Assembly: GCF_900316895.1 (NCBI RefSeq)
Contig: NZ_ONER01000011.1
Coordinates: 1-26,563, forward strand
Reading direction: 5' to 3'
Length of the DNA: 26,563 nt
Origin: an uncultured Methanobrevibacter sp.
Lineage (GTDB): Archaea; Methanobacteriota; Methanobacteria; Methanobacteriales; Methanobacteriaceae
Made by a program: the position numbers and the translations under genes. A model generated the notes under the pieces. It made no database searches and was not told the DNA's origin. It worked only from the letters and a program-made list of their open reading frames with translations. Below, piece by piece: positions 1 to 7,475 of this stretch (positions are counted from its first letter, which is position 1; the number at the start of each line of letters is the position of its first letter).

Positions 1-19
1 AATTTCTTATTAAATTTAA

Positions 20-33
20 CTGTTTTTAAACAG
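20..33. repeat. Short perfect inverted repeat in the leftmost intergenic region
   Basis: CTGTTT and AAACAG form a 6-bp inverted repeat with a TT loop. It may be the end of a terminator for a gene left of the window or chance in AT-rich DNA. Nothing else gene-like is visible between 1 and about 190. Confidence 0.3.
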
Positions 34-200
34 GATTAAAAGTTCATAACTAACTTTAATCAAAAAATTTTAAATCAACAAAGTTTTTGAAAGAGTCCCG
101 ACACTTCCAACAGTATAATTTATAAAGTAAAAAGTACATAATTATTTATTGTATAATTAGTGTGAAGAGAAAGTTGTTGATATTTCCACTAATACTAATG

Positions 201-242
201 TTATATTTATTAACAAATTATTCAATCAAAATTATTAAGGAG
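201..242 (+). promoter_or_regulatory. Probable TATA box and ribosome binding site of the FKBP gene
   Basis: TTATATTTAT at 201-210 is a good archaeal TATA-like element and would place transcription start near 230. GGAG at 239-242 lies 10 nt before the ATG at 253. The resulting leader of just over 20 nt is short but includes the Shine-Dalgarno sequence. Positions are inferred from spacing only. Confidence 0.5.
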
Positions 243-252
243 CGTAATTTTT

Positions 253-987
253 ATGGCTATAGATAACGGAGATTTTGTAAGAGTAAACTTTACTGGTAAA
301 ATTAAAGAAACAGAAGATGTATTTGACACTACTTATGATGAAGTTGCACAAGAAGCAGGAATTTTCGAAGAAAACAAAACCTACAAAGCAATTCCTATTG
401 TTGTAGGAGGAAACCACTTATTACCTGCAATCGAAGAAGCAATCATCGGATTAGAAGAAGGCGACAAAAAAACTATTGAAGTGGATTCCGAAAACGCTTT
501 CGGTCCTAGAGACCCTTCATTAATTCAATTAGTTCCTATGAGAGAGTTCAAAAAACAAAACATGACTCCTTTCCCAGGTATGAAAATCCAATCCGAAGGT
601 GCAACCGGTAAAATCTTAACCGTCAACGGAGGAAGAGTAAGAGTTGACTTCAACCATGAATTAGCAGGAAGAGATTTAGTATATGATGTTGAAGTAACCG
701 AAATCATTGAAGATGATGAAGAAAAAATCAAAAGTATGATCGAGTTACACTACTCAAATCCTAACGTAGACATCGACAAAACCGAAATCGACATTGTTGA
801 TGGTGTTGCAAACATCAAATTGGATGAAATGTCCAAATTCGATCAACAATCCTACATGGACATCACCTTTGCAAGATTCAGAATTGCAAAAGACATTTGG
901 GACAACATCGAAGAAATTACCAAAGTCAATTTCGTAGATGCTTTTGAGAAAAAAGAAGAAGCTGAAGACGAAGAAGACGAAGAATAG
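253..987 (+). CDS. FKBP-type peptidyl-prolyl cis-trans isomerase (long archaeal type)
   Basis: The 244-residue protein is a cytoplasmic FKBP/SlyD-family prolyl isomerase and chaperone; no signal peptide is present. The N-terminal part (about residues 5-155) carries FKBP hallmarks: a GDFVRVNFTGK start, VFDTT, an IPIVVGGNHLLPAIEEAIIGLEEGDKK-type active-site segment (about 48-75), AFGPRDPSLI, and a GRVRVDFNHELAGRDLVYDVEV segment typical of the insert-in-flap form. Residues about 155-225 form a C-terminal extension found in long archaeal FKBPs. The last dozen residues are almost all Glu/Asp. The start is fixed by GGAG 10 nt upstream and by the FKBP fold beginning directly after it. It appears monocistronic, with a hairpin/T-tract terminator at 1073-1099. 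The family call is secure; clients in this organism cannot be read from the sequence. Confidence 0.93.
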   Translation: MAIDNGDFVRVNFTGKIKETEDVFDTTYDEVAQEAGIFEENKTYKAIPIVVGGNHLLPAIEEAIIGLEEGDKKTIEVDSENAFGPRDPSLIQLVPMREFKKQNMTPFPGMKIQSEGATGKILTVNGGRVRVDFNHELAGRDLVYDVEVTEIIEDDEEKIKSMIELHYSNPNVDIDKTEIDIVDGVANIKLDEMSKFDQQSYMDITFARFRIAKDIWDNIEEITKVNFVDAFEKKEEAEDEEDEE

Positions 988-1353
988 ATTTTATTATCTT
1001 GACTCATTCACTGCTTTGATATAAGTGGTGAATATTAATTTTATTTGGTTATTTGCCAATTGACTTGAATTGGAGTTATTTTAAATATAACTCTTTTTTA
1101 TCTTATTTTTTCATATTTTTCCATCCGATATTTTTTGAATAAATTATTAAAAACTATTATTTTTTTATTTAAATATTCAAAGTATTGTAAAAAGCCCGTA
1201 AATCGAAATACCTATCGGTTATATGAAAATACTAATTTTCAACATAAGATTTATAGCACTATTTAAACCAGCGAAATGTATAAATTATTCACAAGTTATA
1301 TTATTATATAACAGTTGAATAATTTTTTAAATTAGCTGTAAAGGAGGATATTT
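988..1353. other. 366-bp intergenic region with terminator, shared motif and promoter elements
   Basis: This AT-rich stretch contains no convincing ORF. It holds the FKBP terminator (1073-1099), the AACATAAGAT-containing block at 1241-1266 that recurs upstream of rps12, and TATA-like elements (TATAAATT near 1280, TATTATATA near 1302) followed by AAAGGAGG at 1340-1347 for the small exported protein. Confidence 0.6.
1073..1099 (+). terminator. Hairpin plus T-tract terminator after the FKBP gene
   Basis: GAGTTAT (1073-1079) pairs perfectly with ATAACTC (1087-1093) across a 7-nt loop, followed by six T residues (1094-1099). Archaeal intrinsic termination depends mainly on the T-tract; the stem strengthens the call. 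Confidence 0.65.
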
Positions 1354-1716
1354 ATGAATAAACTAACTAAGATTACAATAGTTGTTCTGGCAATCTTTGT
1401 GATTGGAATGAGTATTAGTGTGGCGTTTGCCGATCCTGTTTCAGCCGCCAAATACAAAGGAAAAAAATCAATAACTGTCACTGTGAAAGACGGTAAAAAA
1501 ACAGTGAAAATAAAATGTAAATACAAATCAGGATATGGTGGCAGTTACTCTGGTAAAAAGGGAAAATATATTGTTGATGTCTGGAAAGGACCTAAACAAA
1601 GTCCTATTTATAACGGTTGGAACACTGTCGCTAAAAATACCAAAACACACAAAGTATGCAACAAACTTGGTCATAAAAAACCAGTCACTAAAGTAAAATT
1701 AAGGTACTACTACTAA
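1354..1716 (+). CDS. Small lysine-rich exported protein, function unknown
   Basis: The 120-residue product has a classical signal peptide: charged MNKLTK, a hydrophobic core at residues 8-25, and a likely cut after AFA (residue 26) or VSAA (residue 32). The mature ~90 residues are extremely basic, with many KGKK/DGKK/GKKGK clusters, an aromatic-rich Gly/Ser/Tyr patch near 59-67, two cysteines (55 and 102) that could form a disulfide outside the cell, and a C-terminal RYYY. AAAGGAGG at 1340-1347 gives a near-perfect ribosome binding site, suggesting strong expression. It stands alone between two terminators and is convergent with the fumarase gene. The beta-like alternation (SITVTVKDGKKTVKIKCKY) suggests a small all-beta domain. 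I do not recognise a family. A cell-wall-binding, polyanion-binding or toxin-like role would be speculation. Confidence 0.75.
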   Translation: MNKLTKITIVVLAIFVIGMSISVAFADPVSAAKYKGKKSITVTVKDGKKTVKIKCKYKSGYGGSYSGKKGKYIVDVWKGPKQSPIYNGWNTVAKNTKTHKVCNKLGHKKPVTKVKLRYYY

Positions 1717-1728
1717 GCAAATAGTGAT

Positions 1729-1765
1729 TAGAGGATTAAATCCTCTACTTTTTATATTTTTTCAT
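1729..1765. terminator. Hairpin between convergent genes, probable bidirectional terminator
   Basis: TAGAGGAT (1729-1736) pairs perfectly with ATCCTCTA (1740-1747) around a TAA loop, followed on the plus strand by CTTTTTATATTTTTTC. It lies directly after the small exported protein. On the minus strand it lies just past the point (1752) where the repaired fumarase frame would stop, so it may serve both genes. Confidence 0.6.
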
Positions 1766-1822
1766 TAATTGATGGTAGATATGTGTTTTTGACATGTTCG
1801 TCATTTTCAAACAAATTTTCTC

Positions 1823-2314
1823 TTAAATTCTTTTTTTATCATGAATTGCCACAATTCCAGGAATATCTTCCACTTTTAATTCATACATGGCTTCCATGCC
1901 TTCATTTTCAAATAAAACACACTTTTTTTCCAAAACCTTGTTTGTAAGCAATGCCGCAACCGGAGGGGTTATTACAAAAATGGACTTGTTTTTATCCAGT
2001 GCCTCAACGGTCTCATCGCTCAGCATTCCCTTTCCTATATGAATCTTGACTCCTGCAGCGCTTAAAGGTCCGATTGTTGATTCGATTTCAACCTTGCTGC
2101 TGGTTGTAGGCGCAATTCCCGCATCGCTGAATGCAGTATGCATTATCACACTGCCTTTCAAATCAAAAGGGACTTCATCTTTTTCAATCAGTTCCACAAG
2201 CTGGGGAAGTGCCGCGTCACGGCCGGTGTATATGGTTCCTGAAATGTTGATTTGTTCACCAACATTGAGGTTGGCAATATCCTCTTCGGTAATTGGGGTG
2301 GTCAAGTCTGTCAT
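1823..2314 (-). CDS. Fumarate hydratase (L-tartrate dehydratase-type) beta subunit, apparently frameshifted near the C-terminus
   Basis: The class I Fe-S hydratase beta subunit works with a separate alpha subunit (not in this window) to interconvert malate and fumarate. Family features seen: GEQINISGTIYTGRDAA near residues 18-35, KGSVIMHTAFSDAG, the APTTSSKVE segment, a GVKIHIGKGM motif and ITPPVAALL. The open frame gives 163 residues and stops abruptly after IVAIHDKKRI. That stop follows an A7 run (complement of 1831-1837). Adding one A to the run opens a further coding-like tail (KNLRENLFENDEHVKNTYLP... to a stop at 1752), giving about 188 residues, nearer the family's usual length. A sequencing error, a real recent frameshift or slippage would all fit. 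It is divergent from the kor operon, and its product feeds the same reductive TCA route. Confidence 0.88.
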   Translation of the reverse strand: MTDLTTPITEEDIANLNVGEQINISGTIYTGRDAALPQLVELIEKDEVPFDLKGSVIMHTAFSDAGIAPTTSSKVEIESTIGPLSAAGVKIHIGKGMLSDETVEALDKNKSIFVITPPVAALLTNKVLEKKCVLFENEGMEAMYELKVEDIPGIVAIHDKKRI

Positions 2315-2373
2315 AATAATTATTTTATTTTTAATTTTTAATAAATTTTTGAATTTTCCCCGATTTCACATAA

Positions 2374-2441
2374 GATATTTAAATGTTTATTAACATAGAT
2401 ATAATACATTCTATATTTATTTTTCATAAATATGATAGGAG
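2374..2441 (+). promoter_or_regulatory. Promoter region and start-deciding RBS of the kor-sucC operon
   Basis: Two TATA-like elements are visible: GATATTTAAATG near 2374-2384 and CTATATTTAT at 2411-2420. The AGGAG at 2437-2441 lies 8 nt before TTG 2450 but downstream of ATG 2432, which has no RBS of its own. This makes TTG 2450 the better start. The first element is nearly palindromic and could also serve the divergent fumarase gene. Confidence 0.5.
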
Positions 2442-2449
2442 ATTTTAAA

Positions 2450-2710
2450 TTGATTATTATTGACGAAAATTTGTGTAAAGGATGTCATCTTTGCTTGTTC
2501 ATGTGTTATAAAAACGTATATGCAATATCTCCTGAAGTAAATAAGAAAGGAGTTCAATTACCCTTTGTAAAGTTCGAAGAAAGATGTACCAAATGTGGTA
2601 CTTGTGAAGTTGCATGTCCGGACCAAGCAATTACAGTTGATTTGCCGGAAAACTGGTGGATGAACGAAGATGTTAATTTTAATCCATTATTCACAAGGCA
2701 TGGAAAGTAG
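2450..2710 (+). CDS. korD: 2-oxoglutarate synthase (ferredoxin) delta subunit, 2x[4Fe-4S] ferredoxin
   Basis: This small electron-transfer subunit passes electrons between ferredoxin and the KorAB catalytic core during reductive carboxylation of succinyl-CoA to 2-oxoglutarate. From TTG 2450 it is 86 residues. Cluster one is CxxCxxCxxxC at Cys9, 12, 15 and 19, with Tyr rather than the usual Pro after the fourth Cys. Cluster two is Cys46, 49, 52 and 56 followed by Pro57. The ATG at 2432 would add MIGDFK but overlaps the AGGAG that serves TTG 2450, so the shorter form is preferred. It is the first gene of korDABC-sucC. Its stop codon TAG is followed directly by GTG, forming the AGGTG ribosome binding site for korA. 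Confidence 0.9.
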   Translation: MIIIDENLCKGCHLCLFMCYKNVYAISPEVNKKGVQLPFVKFEERCTKCGTCEVACPDQAITVDLPENWWMNEDVNFNPLFTRHGK

Positions 2711-2719
2711 GTGTATAAA

Positions 2720-3850
2720 ATGGCTGAAGAATTTTTTATTCAAGGAAATGAAGCATGTGCTAAAGGAGCAATAGCTGCAGGCTGTAGGTTCTTTGCAGGT
2801 TATCCTATTACTCCATCTACAGAAGTTGCAGAAACTTTAGCAAGAGAATTGCCAAAAGTTGGAGGTTCATTCGTTCAAATGGAAGACGAAATCGCATCTG
2901 CAGGAGCCATCATTGGAGGTTCATGGGGAGGAACAAAATCAATGACAGCCACTTCAGGTCCAGGTATTTCATTAATGCAGGAAAATATCGGTTATGCATT
3001 CATGACAGAGACTCCAATAGTTATTGTTGACGTTCAAAGAGGTTCTCCATCAACCGCTCAACCAACTATGGCTTCACAATCAGATATGATGCAGGCCCGT
3101 TGGGGATCACACGGAGACTACGAACCTATTGCGCTGTCTCCATCAAGCGTTCAGGAATTTTTCGATTTCACAATAAAGGCATTTAATTTGGCTGAAGAAT
3201 ACAGATGCCCTGTATTGGTCATGGCTGATGAAGTAATCGGACACATGAGGGAAAAGATAGTTGTTGGCGATGATATTGAAGTCGTTGCAAGGAAAAGGCC
3301 TGAAAAGACTGATGACTACCTGCCGTTTGAAAACATTGAAAACGGAACTACTCCTATGCCTGCATTCGGTGACGGATTTAATATTCATGTAACCGGTCTT
3401 ACTCACGATGAAAGGGGTTATCCTGACACCAACACTCCTGAAACTCATCATAACTTAGTAAAAAGAATTTGCGATAAGGTTTTAAATAATAAGGATAAGA
3501 TTTGCTCTGTAAGATCTGAAAACTGTGAAGATGCGGACATCATAATCGTTTCATATGGTGCTCCTGTAAGGTCCGCCGTTGAAGCGGTAAACAGGGCAAG
3601 AGCAAACAATCAGAAAGTCGGCTATGTCAAAATTGATACTCCATGGCCATTCCCTGATGAACAATTGAAAGAGATTACTAAAAACGCCAGTGACGTACTA
3701 GTTGTAGAGATGAATTTGGGTCAAATGTATTATGAGGTTGACCGTGTACTTGGAAAGGACGTCAATGTTCATTTGATGGGAGTGATTGGAGGATTACTGC
3801 CAACTCCTGATGAAATTTTAGATGAAATCAACAAGATAGGAGGAAACTAA
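2720..3850 (+). CDS. korA: 2-oxoglutarate synthase (ferredoxin) alpha subunit
   Basis: This is the alpha subunit (376 residues from ATG 2720) of the thiamine-diphosphate 2-oxoacid:ferredoxin oxidoreductase that carboxylates succinyl-CoA to 2-oxoglutarate. Visible motifs are the N-terminal GNEACAKGAIAAGCRFFAGY start, the YPITPSTE signature of 2-oxoacid:ferredoxin oxidoreductases, MEDEIASAGAIIGGSWGG (pyrimidine-binding region), and the C-terminal transketolase-C-like ADIIIVSYGAPVRSAVEA. The frame is open from a GTG at 2711, but that GTG is part of the AGGTG ribosome binding site, so ATG 2720 (6 nt after GGTG) is chosen. It lies between korD and korB in the usual archaeal KorDABC order. Assignment to 2-oxoglutarate rather than another 2-oxoacid rests on that order and on linkage to sucC. 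Confidence 0.93.
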   Translation: MAEEFFIQGNEACAKGAIAAGCRFFAGYPITPSTEVAETLARELPKVGGSFVQMEDEIASAGAIIGGSWGGTKSMTATSGPGISLMQENIGYAFMTETPIVIVDVQRGSPSTAQPTMASQSDMMQARWGSHGDYEPIALSPSSVQEFFDFTIKAFNLAEEYRCPVLVMADEVIGHMREKIVVGDDIEVVARKRPEKTDDYLPFENIENGTTPMPAFGDGFNIHVTGLTHDERGYPDTNTPETHHNLVKRICDKVLNNKDKICSVRSENCEDADIIIVSYGAPVRSAVEAVNRARANNQKVGYVKIDTPWPFPDEQLKEITKNASDVLVVEMNLGQMYYEVDRVLGKDVNVHLMGVIGGLLPTPDEILDEINKIGGN

Positions 3851-3851
3851 A

Positions 3852-4712
3852 ATGTCAGAAAATAAGAATAGATTTCTCCCATATTTAAGAGAAGACAGAC
3901 TGCCTCACATTTTCTGTCCTGGCTGTGGAAATGGTGCAATCATCAATGCATTCCTTGCAGCTATGGAAAAGGCAGATATGGATTTTGACAATATCGCAAT
4001 GGTTTCCGGAATCGGATGTTCCTCAAGGATTCCAGGATATCTTAAATGCGATTCACTTCACACCACTCACGGAAGAGCATTGAGCTTTGCAACCGGTTTG
4101 AAAACAGCAAACAAGGATTTGGATGTTGTAGTGTTTACCGGTGACGGTGATGCGGCTTCTATCGGGGGTAATCATTTGATTCATGCGGCCAGAAGAAACA
4201 TTAATCTGACTGTAATCTGTATCAACAATAACATTTACGGTATGACTGGTGGTCAAATCAGTCCTACTTCACCAAAAGGCAGTTTCGCAACAACTGCTCC
4301 TTACGGTAATTTGGATACTCCATTCAAATTGGCCGAACTCGTTGCAGCTGCAGGTGCAAGCTATTCCGCAAGATGGACAACAGTCCAGATGGAAAATCTT
4401 GTCTTGTCCATTAAGGCGGGTTTGAAAAACAAAGGATTTTCATTCATCGAGGTTGCAACACAATGTCCAACTTACTTCGGTCGTAAAAACAAGCTCAAAA
4501 CTCCTACTGCAATGGCTGCAGTAATGAAGGCAAATACAGTATTCAAATCTGCTGCAGACAGAATGAGCGCAAGAGAATTGGAAGGCAAGATTGTTGTTGG
4601 TGAATTTGCCAACACTCAAAAAGATGAATTTACAGAAAACCTTGAAAGGATTAGTGTGGAAAAATCTGGTAAGAAAACTCTTATCAACTCTGCATATTCA
4701 ACAGAATTATAG
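3852..4712 (+). CDS. korB: 2-oxoglutarate synthase (ferredoxin) beta subunit, ThDP-binding
   Basis: The 286-residue catalytic beta subunit binds thiamine diphosphate and Mg. It shows the FCPGCGNG segment (Cys22/Cys25), the ThDP signature starting at GDGD (97-100) and closing with NNN (125-127) and IYGMTGGQ, plus a conserved SRIPGYLKCDSLHTTHGRA loop. The preceding AGGAGG overlaps the end of korA, whose stop is one base before this ATG, indicating tight translational coupling. The C-terminal ~40 residues are charged and variable. Length and motifs match archaeal KorB. Confidence 0.94.
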   Translation: MSENKNRFLPYLREDRLPHIFCPGCGNGAIINAFLAAMEKADMDFDNIAMVSGIGCSSRIPGYLKCDSLHTTHGRALSFATGLKTANKDLDVVVFTGDGDAASIGGNHLIHAARRNINLTVICINNNIYGMTGGQISPTSPKGSFATTAPYGNLDTPFKLAELVAAAGASYSARWTTVQMENLVLSIKAGLKNKGFSFIEVATQCPTYFGRKNKLKTPTAMAAVMKANTVFKSAADRMSARELEGKIVVGEFANTQKDEFTENLERISVEKSGKKTLINSAYSTEL

Positions 4713-4721
4713 GTGGATAAT

Positions 4722-5270
4722 ATGAGAACTGAAATTAGAATTTGTGGATTTGGAGGTCAAGGAATAATTCTTGCAGGTATTATCTTAGGTAAATCTGCAA
4801 GTCTTTTTGATGAAAAAGAAGCTGTTCAAACCCAATCTTATGGTCCTGAAGCTCGTGGAGGAGCTTCCAAATGTGAAGTTGTTATCAGTGACACTGAAGT
4901 CGACTATCCGAAGGTTCAAAGTCCGGATATTTTAGTGGCCATGTCAAATGAAGCTTTAATTAAATATATTGTGGATTTAAAGGACAATGGAACTTTAATT
5001 GTTGATCCTGGCACAACTGATGTTGAAGATGTAAGAGATTTTATTGATGAACATAATATTGAGGTTTATGAAGCTCCCGCTACTAAGACAGCCACAGATG
5101 AAATCGGACTTAAGATTGTGGCCAATATCGTTATGGTTGGAGCTATTACAAAAATTACTAAAGTGATATCCAAAGAGGCAGCCATCAAGGCTATTGAGGC
5201 CAGTGTTCCTAAAGGAACTGAAGAAAAGAATATCGCTGCTTTCGAAGCGGGTTATGCTTTAGCTGAATAG
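4722..5270 (+). CDS. korC: 2-oxoglutarate synthase (ferredoxin) gamma subunit
   Basis: The gamma subunit (182 residues from ATG 4722) belongs to the pyruvate ferredoxin/flavodoxin oxidoreductase gamma family. The signature RICGFGGQGIILAGIILG is at the N-terminus, followed by the YGPEARGGASKCEVVIS segment. The frame extends back to a GTG at 4713, but that GTG sits in AGGTG (4711-4715), which overlaps the korB stop, so ATG 4722 is the better start. This completes the four-subunit enzyme. Confidence 0.93.
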   Translation: MRTEIRICGFGGQGIILAGIILGKSASLFDEKEAVQTQSYGPEARGGASKCEVVISDTEVDYPKVQSPDILVAMSNEALIKYIVDLKDNGTLIVDPGTTDVEDVRDFIDEHNIEVYEAPATKTATDEIGLKIVANIVMVGAITKITKVISKEAAIKAIEASVPKGTEEKNIAAFEAGYALAE

Positions 5271-5278
5271 GTGTTATA

Positions 5279-6397
5279 ATGAGATTTTTTGAAAGTGTAG
5301 CAAAACAAATTTTTAGTAAAGAAGGAATCCCAATCCTGGAGGGACATGTTGCAAATTATCCTGAGGAAGCTATGGCAGTAGCCTCTGAAATGGGATTTCC
5401 TGTAGTTGTCAAAGCGCAGGTTTTAACCGGGGGCAGAGGTAAAGCAGGTGGTGTAAAATTTGCAAAAAATCCTGGTGAAGCCCTTAAAGTTGCTGATGAA
5501 ATTTTAAAAATGGAAATTAAAGGCGAAAAGGTAAATCATTTGTTGATTGAAGAAAAGGCTGAAATCTTAAATGAATTCTTTGTCACAGTTTCTGTTGACA
5601 GGGGTGCAAGAAGGCCAGTAATCCTTGCAAGTAAAGAAGGTGGGGTTGAAATCGAAAACCTGGCAAAAACAAACCCTGAAAAGATTATTAAATATTATCC
5701 AAATCCTTTGCTTGAATTTTTACCTTATGAAGCCCGTGAAATCGCCCGTAAGATGGGAGTTTCATCCGAATTGATTTCTCCTGTAGGAAGCATCATCTGG
5801 AAATTATATAAGGTATTTGAGAAGTATGATGCTGACACCGCTGAAATCAATCCGTTGGTTTTAACTCCAGACGGTTTGATTGCCGCTGACGCAAAACTCG
5901 TTGTCGAAAACGATTCACTCTACAGGCATCAGGACCTGGTTGACAGAATGAACTATAAGAAAAAGGCAGTCGACTTTGTCCAATTGGATGGTGATATTGC
6001 TGTAATCGGTAACGGTGCAGGTTTAACATTGACCGCAATGGACATGATTAAGCTCAATGGTGGAGAACCGGCAACATTCCTTGATATTGGTGGTGGAGCC
6101 TCAGAGCACATAATCAATCAGGCCTTAAGCATTGTTTTAAACTACGATCCTGTTAAAGTCGTGTTCCTGAATGTACTTGGAGGTATTACCAAGGCCGATG
6201 ATGTTGCACGTGGTGTAATCAAGGCTTTGGAAAATGCTGACCGCAAGGTCAATATAGTTATCAGATTGACCGGAACCAATGAGGAAGAAGGTCAAAGGAT
6301 TTTAGAAGAGGCTGGAATTCCATATGAAACATCAATGGAAAAGGCAGCTAAAAAAGCAGTTCAAATTTGTGAAGAACTAAAAGCTGAAGGCAAATAA
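5279..6397 (+). CDS. sucC: Succinyl-CoA synthetase (ADP-forming) beta subunit
   Basis: The 372-residue beta subunit carries the ATP-grasp nucleotide-binding domain and the succinate/CoA-ligase domain of succinyl-CoA synthetase. In the reductive route it makes succinyl-CoA, the substrate of the enzyme encoded just upstream. Motifs: KAQVLTGGRGKAGGVK with the glycine-rich loop at 51-58, EINPLVL near 183-189, GNGAGLTLTAMDMI in the second domain, and GGGASE near the CoA-ligase active region. The start follows AGGTG (5268-5272) that overlaps the korC stop. The alpha partner sucD is not adjacent and must be elsewhere if the enzyme is functional. It is the last gene of the operon and convergent with taw1. 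Confidence 0.95.
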   Translation: MRFFESVAKQIFSKEGIPILEGHVANYPEEAMAVASEMGFPVVVKAQVLTGGRGKAGGVKFAKNPGEALKVADEILKMEIKGEKVNHLLIEEKAEILNEFFVTVSVDRGARRPVILASKEGGVEIENLAKTNPEKIIKYYPNPLLEFLPYEAREIARKMGVSSELISPVGSIIWKLYKVFEKYDADTAEINPLVLTPDGLIAADAKLVVENDSLYRHQDLVDRMNYKKKAVDFVQLDGDIAVIGNGAGLTLTAMDMIKLNGGEPATFLDIGGGASEHIINQALSIVLNYDPVKVVFLNVLGGITKADDVARGVIKALENADRKVNIVIRLTGTNEEEGQRILEEAGIPYETSMEKAAKKAVQICEELKAEGK

Positions 6398-6456
6398 TTT
6401 TGCTATAGTTCAAACTCAAATAACACTAAAAAAAGGGTTTAGATGTGTCTGGAAGT

Positions 6457-7374
6457 TCATTCGAGCAGTACCACTCGACTAACTTCAGATTCATTTACTA
6501 TCTCTTTGCCACAGGCATCACCGATTTTAGAGGCAAAATCTTTTATTTCATCAAAACTTGGCATGTTGTCCAGGGTTAATCTTTTACGTGATGAGCCAAC
6601 ATACATGTATGCTTTGACTTCCACAAAGTCAGGGTCAGCTTTTTTTATCAGTTTTGCATAACCCTCAGGGTCTTCCATATTTTTTCCGCGAACGCAGGTA
6701 TTCCTTATGCATGTGCGTGAGTCAAAACTGGATAGGGTTTCAAGTGATTCGTTTAAATTATCCCAAGCATCATTTATTCTAGGTCTGCAGACATCATTAA
6801 ATATTTTCTGTGAAGGTGCATCCAAAGAAAGGTATAGTTGATACGGGTCGTTTTCCAGATTTCTTAACCTTTCAACACATTGGCCGTTGCTCACTACGAA
6901 TGTTGTGAAATCCCTGCGGTTGAATTCACCGATCAGTTCATCGATTTTAGGGTAGAGTGTAGGCTCTCCCGCAAGTGATATTGCCGCATTGTTCGGGTTT
7001 TTCATCTCTTCCAGTTTTTTCTTGTTTGCCTTGTCATTTCCATAAAAACCGCATAACAGGTTGTTCTGGGCTTTGATTGCCTCATCAACGATTACTTTCG
7101 GATCGTCATATTCCTCATCTTCCCAAGTGGTTTGGGTATATGTTAAGTCTCTCCAGCAGAATTCGCATTCCTGTTGGCAATTTGGAACTGCAGGAGACAT
7201 CTGAAGGCATCTGTGGGATTGGATTCCATAGAACTTTTCCTTATAGCAGACTCCCTTATCAGAAATGCTTTGCCTTGTCCAATGGCATGTCTTGACTGCG
7301 GCATGACCATGTTTTCCAACGAATCTGTATCCGCTTTTCTCTAGTTTTTCAATCTGGTTTTTAGTGAATGACAT
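6457..7374 (-). CDS. taw1: 4-demethylwyosine synthase, radical SAM (TYW1/Taw1)
   Basis: Taw1 condenses N1-methylguanosine-37 of tRNA-Phe with two carbons from pyruvate to make the tricyclic imidazopurine of wyosine-type bases. The 305-residue protein has both cluster sites expected for the family: Cys30, Cys43 and Cys56 for the extra [4Fe-4S] cluster, and the radical SAM CxxxCxxC at Cys66, Cys70 and Cys73 (CQQECEFCW). SLAGEPTLYPKI (the GGEP-like motif), TFVVSNGQ and YLSLDAP follow in order. There is no N-terminal flavodoxin domain, as is normal in archaea. A TATA-like GTATATAC at 7403-7410 would give a very short leader. It is monocistronic and convergent with sucC. Confidence 0.94.
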   Translation of the reverse strand: MSFTKNQIEKLEKSGYRFVGKHGHAAVKTCHWTRQSISDKGVCYKEKFYGIQSHRCLQMSPAVPNCQQECEFCWRDLTYTQTTWEDEEYDDPKVIVDEAIKAQNNLLCGFYGNDKANKKKLEEMKNPNNAAISLAGEPTLYPKIDELIGEFNRRDFTTFVVSNGQCVERLRNLENDPYQLYLSLDAPSQKIFNDVCRPRINDAWDNLNESLETLSSFDSRTCIRNTCVRGKNMEDPEGYAKLIKKADPDFVEVKAYMYVGSSRKRLTLDNMPSFDEIKDFASKIGDACGKEIVNESEVSRVVLLE

Positions 7375-7402
7375 AAAATCAAATCTATTTTTGGCTTTTG
7401 TA

Positions 7403-7410
7403 GTATATAC
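7403..7410 (-). promoter_or_regulatory. Probable TATA box of taw1
   Basis: Read on the minus strand this is GTATATAC. About 25 nt downstream is position ~7380, only a few bases before the ATG at 7374, consistent with a nearly leaderless mRNA. The call rests on sequence and spacing only. Confidence 0.4.
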
Positions 7411-7475
7411 ATTTTTACAAGTCTAAAGCAATATTACTTTTAGTGAACAATATTTACTTTATATTGTTAAATCTA

